Source of the DNA: Coriolopsis trogii
Taxonomy: Eukaryota; Basidiomycota; Agaricomycetes; Polyporales; Polyporaceae
DNA: 64,000 bases
Reading direction: 5' to 3'
Assembly: GCA_020543525.1 (NCBI GenBank)
Contig: JAHYIO010000033.1
Location: 1-64,000, forward strand
Shown: positions 11,327 through 20,871 of the stretch, one piece after another
How positions within the stretch are numbered: position 1 is the stretch's first letter
How the letters are laid out: each line of letters opens with the position of its first letter
Made by a program: the position numbers and the translations under genes
Notes under the pieces: generated by a model
Databases searched by the model: none
The model's input: only the letters and a program-made list of their open reading frames with translations
What the model was told of the DNA's origin: nothing

Positions 11327-11768
11327 GTGTGCGGCTATACTGCACACGTCTCCTCCCAACCCCTCCACCCACCCCGAGATTGTGTGCGGCTATACTGCGC
11401 ACGTCTCCTCGACACCTCAAGCTCCAATCCCAAGGTTCCCGTCCTCCCGGCCTCGAGATCGTGTGCGGCTATACTGCGCACGTCTCTTCGACTCCTCAAG
11501 TCTCAATCCCAAGGTTCCCGGCCTCGAGATCGTGTGCGGCTATACTGCGCACGTCTCTTCGACTCCTCAAGTCCAAGGTTCCCCTCCTCCCGGCCTCGAG
11601 ATCGTGTGCGGCTATACTGCGCGCGTCTCTTCGACTCCTCAAGTCCAAGGTTCTCCTCCTCCCGGCCTCGAGATCGTGTGCGGCTATACTGCGCGCGTCT
11701 CTTCGACTCCTCAAGTCCAAGGTTCCCCTCCTCCCGGCCTCGAGATCGTGTGCGGCTATACTGCGCGC
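11327..11768 (+). promoter_or_regulatory. Right motif array, seven copies, mostly in a 72-bp tandem unit
   Basis: Seven copies of GTGCGGCTATACTGCGCAC or close variants start at 11327, 11382, 11461, 11532, 11604, 11676 and 11748; the last four intervals are 71-72 bp. Each is preceded by GGCCTCGAGATC and followed by GTCTCTTCGACTCCTCAAG. The orientation follows the plus-strand gene starting 150 bp further on. The repeated Cys/Arg/Leu-rich open frames across it are repeat artefacts. Confidence 0.8.
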
Positions 11769-11923
11769 GTCTCTTCGACTCTATCGCATCGCGCTCGGAC
11801 CGATACCTGACTCTTCGACCTGGTACGCTCCAATTTTCAAGCATGCGGCTCGAGAGTGCGTACTGACTTCTTATTTAGCCCTTCAACTACCCTCCCTACA
11901 CCCTCCCAGCCGTGAATACAATA

Positions 11924-14849
11924 ATGAGTGCTCCCGCTGCCAGGTATGTTAGAAGTTCTTGCCTATTGTATACCAACTGACCAGCTTCTCTGTCTACTAG
12001 TACAAACGCTCCCCGCCGTGCCTTCGAATACAATAACAGATGGTACACGGTCATCAATCCCTCCGCTGCCGAGTCAGTCCCTCCCGTGTACGCCATCGGG
12101 GAACCCCAGCGGAGCCTCGAAGGGAGGGACTTCCGCAAAGCGCTCTGGGTGGTCGACAAGGCTCCCGAGCTCGCGTACATGCTCAAGCGGTACGACAATG
12201 AGAGCACGTTCATCGCGCGGCTGAACGTGGACATCCGGGAGATAAGGATCATCGAGGTCGAAGGCGGGTTTCGCCTCACGGACCAGCTCATGGCTCGATG
12301 GGGCGACCTCGAGCGGTCCCTCACCCACATCAGCGGGATTCTTTTCTCGGCGGCACACGGTAAACCCGAGGCCAAGATTCCTTTCGACTCCCACTGGCCC
12401 CTCCCGCACGAGTTGGGGTACAAGAAAATCCATCGCTCGCGGCAGGCAGCACAAGCCGCATGTAGCCAGTCTCGGGACGCCTGCGCGATCCTCGCCGCGC
12501 GTTGCGCAATGGGCGTAGCACTGTGTAGCGACAATTCAGACCAGGACCCTCCCCGCTGGGTACACGCACTGCTCCGCGCGAACGTCCCTGCGGCCTGGGT
12601 CGACCTCTTCCGCAACTCCCGCATCCCCGACTTGTCGCCCGGTTTGCGCGTGGGATGCTACGTGTATCCCGGTGCTGGACCAGCTCGCACACCGTGGATG
12701 GAGCATGTCCCCTGCATGATCCGCGCTGGCCTCCCGGTGTACATCATTTGGCCAGCGAGGGAGTCCATCTCGGCTGTATTGGCCGAGTTCCCTTTCCTCC
12801 AGCCCTACTTCCCCCCCACGCTGCAACATTTCATCCACATACCTCCGGTTGCAGAAGGGCGGGTGGTGTACGTCCACGGCCAAGCACGTGTGGTTGGGGC
12901 GGAGATGTTCTTCCGGTGGCCTCCCGCCCAGCCAGCCCCTCCCGCCCAGCCAGCCCCTCCCGCCCAGCAAGCCCCTCCCGCCCAGCAAGCCCCTCCCGCC
13001 CAGCCAGCCCCTCCCGCCCAGCCAGCCCCTCCCGCCCAGCCAGCCCCTCCCGCCCAGCAAGCCCCTCCCGCCCAGCAAGCCCCAACCGCCCAGCAAGCCC
13101 CTCCCGCCCAGCAAGCCCCTCCCGCCCAGCCAGTTGTCTCCGAGGGGGTAACAAAACCTCACGGACCTGGGCAACGGGAGGGCGAGTCGTATCTGGAGTT
13201 CTTTGCTCGACGCGCGGCGCAAAACGCGCAAGCAGCAAAGAACGAGAGTCCGGAGTCGCGCGCGCGCCGTCTCAAGCGGGAGGAGATCGCCAAGACGTTC
13301 AAACAGCCGACTCGCCCCACGAGAGTCTACCTCTGGAAGGAGTATATCGACATCGATATGACCTCCAATCCAGAGTGGTGGGAACTCGACTACCGGTCGG
13401 TAGTCGGCCGCCAGGCTATCCAGGACGTGTGGGGCATGTATAGTCAGCGGCAGAAGAGGTACGACTCTTTCGCTGACGAATGGGACATCTGCGCCAAGCT
13501 TGCGCCAGGCGAGGAGGGCGGCGACGACGACGACGACCCCGACGACTGGGACGCAGACGGCTACCCCACCGCCGACCCCGCTGTCGCCGGGCCCAGCAGC
13601 AGCCAGGCAAACGAGGCGCCCCCGACACCCGTTGCTGCATCCTTCCGCACGGACCTTGAGGCATATTACCAGCGCGAGGACATCGAGTACGCTCCTTTCA
13701 TGGCTCACGTTGATGTCATCCTTCGTCAACGCTTCGGTCTCATTTGGTCCGAGCCACCGCCACCACAACCCGTCAAGAAGTACCCCGTCGAGCAGCTTGC
13801 CAAGACACTCGGCTATCTCGACGAGGACCTCAAGATCGAGGAGTCGAAGGTCCAGTGCCTGTGTCCCTTCATCCATGCCCTCCTGGAGAAGAGCCCTCTG
13901 CCACCAGTCCTCTGGGACTGTGCGCCCGCCAATCCCGAGTACCTCCTGCTCCCTCACCGCCAGCATCCGAAAATGACCGTTCGTGTCATGGAGCTGAACA
14001 GTCTGCCCATGTACCGCGTCCGGTACAAAGACGACAAGTCCTCGAGCTTATGGGATCTAATGCTGTATAGTCCTGCCAGCGTCCTCCAGCTCTACCGGCA
14101 ACACAGCATCAAGACAAGCCAGGAGGCCGCTCGATATGTGAGCAAGTACGGCATCGCACACCAGACGCTGTACACCCCATCGCCGCGCGATCCCATTTCA
14201 CTGGCCCCTCCCATTCGAGCGGTTCTCGGGTGGCGCGCTCACAACACCATCTTCAATAGGTACGACTACGCTGCGTACGAAACTCGCGCGCGGGACATCC
14301 TGAGCAGTCCTCGTGCGCGAGCTGCTATTCGAAGAGGAGGTATCATCTGGCGCCTGGCTATGGAGCTCACGCAGGGGAACCTCGCCGACCTCGCAGCTGA
14401 AGGTCCCTCTCTCGACGTGCTGGTGCATGGCAAAGCCTTCCGACCGACGCGAGGTAATGACAGTTACGATGACGAGCTCTCCCCAGATGAGCTCGATGTC
14501 ATCTGTGGTGTCTATCGCGTGTTTATCGGTAAGTTCCCCTCACATATATATTATTATCGACTAATATTGTGCTGCAGACCAACGCCAAAACGTGAACGAC
14601 GTGTACCTCATGTCATGGTGGCCCAGGTGCGACACTTGGGACAAGTGTAGCCTCAATGTCGGCTATTGGACGCCGTACTGCGAGTCGTGGTTCGTCAACC
14701 ACCTCAAGGCCATCCGCAATGGGACGTTTCAGCTTCGCACCGCCACGCATTGGCGACGCTCGCTGAAGCACGCGATCACAGCGCAGAAGGTGCAGAAGGG
14801 ACTGGACGACAGGGCAAAGGACTTCCTGGCGAACAATCGGCTTGACTGA
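11924..14849 (+). CDS. Expanded Agaricomycete family protein of unknown function, with PAQ repeat
   Basis: Exons 11924-11943, 12001-14528 and 14578-14849 give an exact frame of 939 residues; the tiny first exon encodes MSAPAAS and precedes a GTATGT...CTACTAG intron. From memory, the segments KALWVVDKAPELAY, SPGLRVGCYV, HVPCMIRAGLPVY, RRYDSFADEWDIC, RAAIRRGGIIWRL and DELDVICGVYR match a large lineage-specific family of uncharacterised mushroom proteins. There is no known catalytic motif and no signal peptide. At 12,925-13,130 a 15-bp tandem encodes PPAQPA/PPAQQA about fourteen times, a flexible linker. An acidic run (DDDDDPDDWDADG) lies near the middle. The head-to-head position with the SNF2-type gene and the matched motif arrays suggest joint regulation; function is unknown. 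Confidence 0.75.
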
Positions 14850-15004
14850 CGGTGAGTTCGGACGGACTGGCATTCTGTATCTATGCATCGCATGTACTCG
14901 GACATGGACTGAACGCTGTATCTACTACGCATCGCATGTACTTGGACTCTTGAACTGAACATTATAGTTCAATGCATGTATTATATTAATTTCTTATAAT
15001 TCTG

Positions 15005-15362
15005 TTCCTTTGACACTCAACCTCGAGTCCCATACGCGCGTGAGCCTTCTCGAGGCCCTCTGTAGTGCAACACCACAAGCGCGCAATTCGCACTACACTG
15101 CACGCTCGCGAGCCTCCTCGAGGCCCGTACGCAATGAGTTTCCTCTCATCTCCGTACGCGCGTGAGCCTCCTCGAGGCCCTCTGTAGTGCAACACCACAA
15201 GCGCGCAATTCGCACTATACTGCACGCTCGCGAGCCTCCTCGAGGCCCGTACGCAATAAGTTTCCTCAAGCCTCATACTCTTGAGGTCCTTTGTAATGCA
15301 GCACCACATAGGCACAACTCGTACTGTACTGCACACATGTGAGCCTCCTCCAGCCTCACACA
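15005..15362. repeat. About 120-bp tandem repeat downstream, sharing the TATACTGCAC core
   Basis: Three diverged units of TGTAGTGCAACACCACAAGC ... CGCACTATACTGCACGC ... GAGCCTCCTCGAGGCCC; TGTAGTGC begins at 15061 and 15183 and TGTAATGC at 15292. ACTATACTGCAC plus CCTCGAG also characterises the 72-bp units at 11,327-11,768, so the two flanks of the 11,924 gene carry related repeats. Confidence 0.75.
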
Positions 15363-16080
15363 CCACCAAATTTAGGCAAGGTATCTCTCAACTCTGAAGA
15401 GGTTTGCTTTCTAATGTCCCTCACAGTCCCATGTAAATATCTTGATAATTTAATGGCTTTCTGAAAGCTTGTCATACTCTGAAAGAGGTGGCAGAACAAA
15501 TGCTCCTCAGGTCTGGAGCTTGTTCACCCCTCAAGAAAAATTTACTCAGCTTGATCTGGATTCCACCAAGTTTACACACCCAGCTGCAGTGCTTTTGAGC
15601 ACTTTGCTATGCAGCATTACAAGTATGCAATTAACAATCTACTAAGTGCATGCACACAAGCCTCTTCAAGCTCTGTATCTGTGTACGCTTTTCTGACCCT
15701 ATATAATGACAATGATCTTCTCTAGGTGTGAGATACTCTAGGTGGTCTGTTCCTAGGAGCATCTGGTGCAACCCAATCATCTAGCCAGCTGTGTGTTCAA
15801 GGCCTGGAATAAGCATTCTAAAATGAAGCATAGAAGGATTGTTCACGGTAGGTGTGTTACAATACTAGCAATATTATAGTGAACTACTTTTCCACGTTAA
15901 GCTCTCAGGAACACTGAAAAATAATGGCTAGCACTTCTCCTTCAATTCAATCAGAATCCTTTGCATAATACTAGTAAGAGTAGCATGTTACAAAATATTA
16001 CTTGATGCACGGTTGTGGGACTACAAGTGCAGAAGATTGGCTGCTGTGTATGATGCTCAGCAACTCCCTATGTGTTCAGA
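15363..16080. other. AT-rich stretch without a gene
   Basis: No open frame of useful length, no splice pattern and no clear repeat. The base composition matches the satellite-rich parts rather than the GC-rich genes on either side. Confidence 0.6.
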
Positions 16081-16084
16081 GAGA

Positions 16085-16330
16085 TATTTAAACCCTAATT
16101 TAGGATTAGGTCCTGCCCAAGCCTAGGGTTTATCCAAGCCTATGAACACCAAATCTCTCTCATAACCCTATAACTCCCCCAATAAAGGTCCATTCGCAAC
16201 AAGTCTGGTACCATCAGATAGCCACAGTGTATGGCTACAAGCACACACAAACAAACACCAGCCACTCAAACATAACACTCCATCAAGGTTGGACAAATCA
16301 CATGATCAGACTTACCAGTAGTAAGCAACT
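16085..16330. repeat. Internal copy of telomere-adjacent sequence with degenerate telomere units
   Basis: Degenerate AAACCCTAATTTAGGATTAGG and CCTAGGGTTTATCC words precede a near-copy of bases 53-100 (16,125-16,170). Sequence from 16,195 to 16,335 is again similar to 19,490-19,620. This looks like an old subtelomeric duplication boundary. Confidence 0.7.
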
Positions 16331-17205
16331 GAGGTCATGTGACATGGTGGGTGACCCAGTCATGTGACCATACTTCCTTACTGCTAGCAAGTTTAGTCAC
16401 ATGACCTGGACAGCTGGTCAGGTCACATGGTCCAATCTACCAGACCCAGCATGCCAGAATGCGATATTCCGGAGGTGACAAGGCAGTTTCTATATGGGGA
16501 CACATCGTACAGACACAAAATGGGTACCGTTGGATTCGTCTCTTTTCTGGCTATACAAAGGACCCCTTGTCACCAAGGTTCCGACCAACGGTTGGCCCAC
16601 AATCAGGCTTTCAATGACCTTGGTGACAGTCTCAGAACGCAAACTCTGCTTGTCACTTGGCCGTTTCTCCACGGAGACTCCATAGATTCCCATGATTGTA
16701 CCCCCATCTTGTAGCCCTGTGTCATAGCTCCCAGGGGACCCCTTGTCACCTGGGTTCCGACCACAGGGGCAGCCACAATGAGCTTGTCACCACCCGAAGA
16801 CCAACTCTGCCTCAGAATCCAGTGACAATAGGTGACAAGCCGTTTCTCAACGGAGACTCCATGGATTGTCCTGGTTCTACCCTCATTTTGTAGCCTTGTA
16901 TCCTGGCTTTCATATGACCCCTTGTCACCTAGGTTCTGCCCAGGGGTTGAGTCACAATGGGCTCCACACTGAGCTTGTCACCCGGTGCCAAAAGGCATTG
17001 AGGCTTGTCACCTGGCTATATCTCCACGGGGACTGGGCGCACAGCCACAAAATTACTACCAGCGGATAGCCCTGCTTCTTGGCTACACAAAGGACCCCTT
17101 GTCACCAAGAATCCGAGCAACGGTTGGCCGGCAATTGGCTTGTCACTGCGCTTGTCACCTGGGCCAAACTGAATTATGGAACATAATCCACGGTTCGTAA
17201 CACTA
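16330..17205. repeat. Second copy of satellite array A
   Basis: Closely similar to 672-1529 throughout, with the same four to five units and small differences. It ends at TAACACTA (17198-17205). The flanks on both sides differ from those of the first copy. Confidence 0.88.
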
Positions 17206-17890
17206 GGTGTATAGATATTCTGCCATACTGAGAATGCCAAACTTGGACTTTTAAGCAGCAGCCATGATCAGAGTGCAATGGGGGATTTATTTTAAGCTGT
17301 TTGCCTATAACTGCTATTTCAATTCACTAACCAGAATAAAATCCCAGTCCAGTATATAGATGAACCTAGTGTATTTGAGTATATAGACATAGTAAATCAG
17401 TATAAGTTGAGAATATATGCCTGTTTGCTATAGAGTGTAGATATGATGCTGCGTGAGATATTTTAATCTACATGAGTTGGTACCCATGGCTGTCTGTAGT
17501 ATCTGTGTGACATACGTGGGACGGGGGTGGGAAAGTCTTATTTAAACCCTAAATTAGGGTTGTAAGACCCTACCCTAGGGTCTAATCTCAACCCAGGGAC
17601 CCTCAGAATCTCTCATAACCCTACATCTACACCACAAATACTATCCTACTCCCTTAGCCAACACTCTACTAACTACAACCAAAACCTAGCAATCTTCAGA
17701 TATCTCACATCCTTCTTTCTACCAACCATGCTGCAAATGACATATCATTTGCCCAACTTATCCCAAACTCCCTCTCTGCCAACCTACACCACTCATTGGA
17801 GTAGTATGCCCAGTATACCATCGGCCCTATCATGTCTAGCTATGCCATGTTGCAGCTTGTCCCCTTGCCCTTCCCAGCATTCGTAGGATG
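17206..17890. repeat. AT-rich spacer, then a second internal copy of telomere-adjacent sequence
   Basis: 17,206-17,530 is AT-rich with nothing recognisable. At 17,540-17,600 degenerate telomere units occur (AAACCCTAAATTAGGGTT, ACCCTACCCTAGGGTC). From about 17,625 the sequence follows bases 245-510 with substitutions and small gaps. Confidence 0.7.
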
Positions 17891-18720
17891 AAGAAGATCT
17901 TAAAGGAACGGTATGTGGCACTTTGAGCACGCACCCATTGACCCATAGTACCTTAGCTGCTTCCTCCAGTCCAAGTACTCTCTACCAGTCCGCCGACTGT
18001 CCTCATTCGTCTTCTTTAGCAGCTCCACCATAGTTGGACAATGCACAATGTTGTGCTGATCTTGCACCAGGTAGTTCTTCGGCCTCGTAATCTAGCACAA
18101 TCCACAGTGCCCAGAAAACTTGTCCAAAGCCTTCCTCTACCGCTCAAGTAGTGGCTGTAGTTGTGCTTCTCTATCCAGCCTTGCCCCTTTGGCAGCCTGT
18201 ACAGCTTCAGCAAATGCTGCTCCACGTTGAACATTATCCTGGACAGAGTGGTGGCTGGCTGTAGCTGTGATACTAGAAGGTTCTAGGGCAAGAGTTGTCG
18301 AAAAAGCATATGCTCAAACTGCACCAACTTGGGGAGATAACACAGTGGAGGAGGAGATCAAAGGGGCTGGAGGAAGGGTGGGCACAATGTTGGTAGACTC
18401 ATTGTTAATAGTGATGATCTATTAAGGTGGACAAGAACTGTTGCACCGCTTAGTATGAGTAGGGCACTGCCAACAAAACTTGCTGTTCAAGCACCCATGC
18501 TCTTGCCCATCCAAGAACTTATTAAACAGACTATGTTAGCATCGATCATCTGGATGTATAAGCACAACCTTGAGACTAGTACCTTCAAGATGATCCACAA
18601 TAGGCCTAGTAAGGGTGCTAAAGGCTGAAGTGCTAAGACAAAAGACTTGGACTATGGCTTTCTCTTCATCTTAATTACCACAGCTAGCCATCTAAAGAAA
18701 GTATACCCAGATATAACGGA
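17720..18720 (-). pseudogene. Longest relic of a telomere-linked RecQ-like helicase
   Basis: On the minus strand, broken frames read DEEKAIVQVFCLS, like the start of a RecQ second helicase lobe; then TRPIVDHLEGTSLKVVLIHPDD; an in-frame stop where the first copy has Trp; then HSLFNKFLDGQEHGCLNS and FCWQCP. Further on are EQHLLKLYRLPKGQGWIEKHNY and, in another frame, LRYYGSMGACSKCHIPF. The order is what a helicase core edge plus the cysteine-rich tail would give. Several stops and frame changes make it non-functional. No ATPase motif is visible, so RecQ identity is an inference from the tail, position and copy number. Confidence 0.5.
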
Positions 18721-18769
18721 GGTTGCCTAGCTCTAGCATGGGTATGCTACCCTCCATAATGTAGGCATA

Positions 18770-19510
18770 AATGAGAGCTTTACAATGGTACTAGTCTCAT
18801 GTCAAACAGACCACTATTGGGGTAGCTAAGGGGGGTACAAACTTGCCCAAATGCGGAAAGTTGGGGGTGGGGAAAAGGACATTTGTGGGCGCTTACATAC
18901 TCATGTTGTAGGCGCGGATGCATGCTTTCTAATGGTACTAGTCTCATATTAAACGGACCATTATTGACCGAGCTAAGGGCAATATAAACTTGCCCAAATG
19001 CGGAAGGTCAGGGGTGTTTGCAACGACCTTGCCGGCGCTTAGCGCGTCAACAAGCGCCGGTATCTGGTACCAGAATGTCACGTGACGGCGCTAGTGAAGT
19101 GATCATGTGACGTTCCGGTACCGTAGGCTGCGTCGGTTTGTCACATGACCACGTCACAAGCGCCGAATACACGTGACAGTCTGACGCTGCGTCAGTTTGT
19201 CACGTAACCACGTGACGGACCCGGCGCTGTTCCAGGTTGTGGGCGCTTGGTGACGTCCATAGGCGCCCAACCTCGCCCCAGAGACCCCTGGCTTTCCGCA
19301 TTTGGGCAAGTTTATATTGGTACTAACCGGGTCAATACTCGTCCGTTTCGGATAAGACCGGTACCGTTAGAGACCGATTGACCACGGCTACAATATGCTT
19401 ATGTAAGCGCCCAAAGTCGCAATTACACCCATCCCAACTTTCCGCATTTGGGCAAGTGTATATGGCTCATAGCTCACCCAATATTCATCTGTTTGCAACG
19501 CAACTGGTGC
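18770..19510. repeat. Fold-back element with nested inverted repeats
   Basis: ACTTGCCCAAATGCGGAAAG occurs forward near 18,842 and 18,984 and inverted near 19,295 and 19,430. Outer parts also pair (CTAATGGTACTAGTCTCAT-like words against TTGGTACTAACCGGG and CAACTGGTGCCATC). The centre (19,040-19,290) has repeated CACGTGAC / TCACATGACC palindromes and GGCGCT words. No open frame is present. This fits a fold-back transposon or an inverted tandem of a small element. Confidence 0.75.
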
Positions 19511-19621
19511 CATCAGATGGCCACAGTTTATAGCTATAAGCACATATAAACAAATATCATCTATCCAAACATGCCACTATGTTAAGTTCACACAAATCAT
19601 ATAATCAGACTTTCTTAGTGC

Positions 19622-19715
19622 TAGGTTGCAGATTGTGCCCTTACCCTTCCCAGCATTCATAGTGTGCAGGACATCTTGTAGGAATAGCACATAGCACTAT
19701 GAGCAAGCACCCATG
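19622..19715 (-). pseudogene. Third short fragment of the RecQ-like tail
   Basis: Similar to 17,860-17,960 and 470-520: minus-strand sequence covers the HTMNAGKGKGT-like stretch and the cysteine region, now frameshifted. It sits between the fold-back element and satellite array C. Confidence 0.4.
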
Positions 19716-19729
19716 CAAGCACTGTATAA

Positions 19730-20627
19730 CACTTATTGCACAATTGCACAAGGTGGCAAGCTGTATCTTTATGGGAACTTAGATCACAGCCATCATCTAT
19801 ATACCATTGCCGTTGGAAAGCTCTCTAGTAGAGCTACAATATGTCTCCCTTGCCACCACAGAGCCATGCGTAGTGGTTCTGCATACTACTTATGTTCATC
19901 TGTACGAGGTGGCAAGCCATATCTCCATAGGGATCAGGTGCACAGCCACAATCTATATACCGTTTCAAAGCTGTCCTCTGGGGCTACAATTAATCTCCCT
20001 TGTCACTGCTGATCCGACCAACAGTTGGTCTGCAATAGCACCATCTTTCCCACTGATGGCAAACTCAAAAACTGTAACTCGGCGATGGGCAAGCCGTTTC
20101 TCCACGGGGACGTGGTGTACAGCCATGTATCATATACCGTTAGAAAGCTATATACTGGGGCTACAATTAGTCTCCCTTACCACCACAAATCTGACCATCT
20201 GTTGGTACACTACAGCCCCATCTGTTCAAGAACTGCATAACATTTGGGACGTGCCTGTGTGAGGTGGCAAGCCATTTCTCCACGGAGACATGGTGTACAG
20301 CCATGTATCATATACCGTTGGAAAGCTATGGACTGGGGCTATAATATGTCTCCCTTGCCACTGCTGATCCGACCAACGGTTGGTCCGCAACAGCCCCATC
20401 TTTCCCACTAATGGCAAAGTCAAAAACTGTATTTTGGCGATGGGCAAGCCATATCTCCGCGGGGATTCATGGTATGGCCTCAGGTAAGGTATCGTTCGAT
20501 TTGTATGCTTTCTAGCTACAATAGAGCTCCCTTGCCACCGCGGATCCAAGCGACGGATGAGCCGCTATGGCCCAAAACAGTTTGCCACCTGGGGGCCTTG
20601 GGGCAAGGCCCCCGGCGCATAACACTA
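19730..20627. repeat. Satellite array C, diverged units of about 160-180 bp
   Basis: Boxes like GGCAAGCCATTTCTCCACGG occur near 19,752, 19,913, 20,090, 20,266 and 20,446, each followed by CAGCCA(T/C) ... ATACCGTT and a CTCCCTTGCCACC box. It is related to array A and much less so to array B. It ends in GGGGCAAGGCCCC, a short hairpin, then CGGCGCATAACACTA (TAACACTA at 20620-20627). Confidence 0.85.
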
Positions 20628-20871
20628 CAAATCGCCCCTCATATACAAACCGTCCACCGTAATGTACAAACGGGCCCTCATAATAAACCGTCCATACATC
20701 TGATATACATCCACGGCGAATACAGAAAAGGTACAAGTACAGCAATTATCTACGAATGTATCATAGTCATGTTGTGCTCGACGTCCGAGCTCTTGCCATA
20801 GCAAACGAGCCCATCTGCCGTCCGAACGGCGCGCTCGCACACCGACAGAGACGATCAACGTCAGCCTCGGC

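Noticed and set aside
10581..11768. CRISPR-like array of regularly spaced palindromes
   Set aside because: Eukaryotic chromosome; spacers on the right are themselves repeated and the orientation flips mid-region.
11327..11952. Open frames of 140-207 codons with a repeated Cys-Arg-Leu-Tyr pattern
   Set aside because: All three frames are open across a 72-bp repeat; the reading is a by-product of a period divisible by three.
12536..13966. 476-codon open frame antisense to the partner gene
   Set aside because: Mirror of the PAQ repeat and GC-rich codon bias; the plus strand has the conserved family protein with good splice sites.
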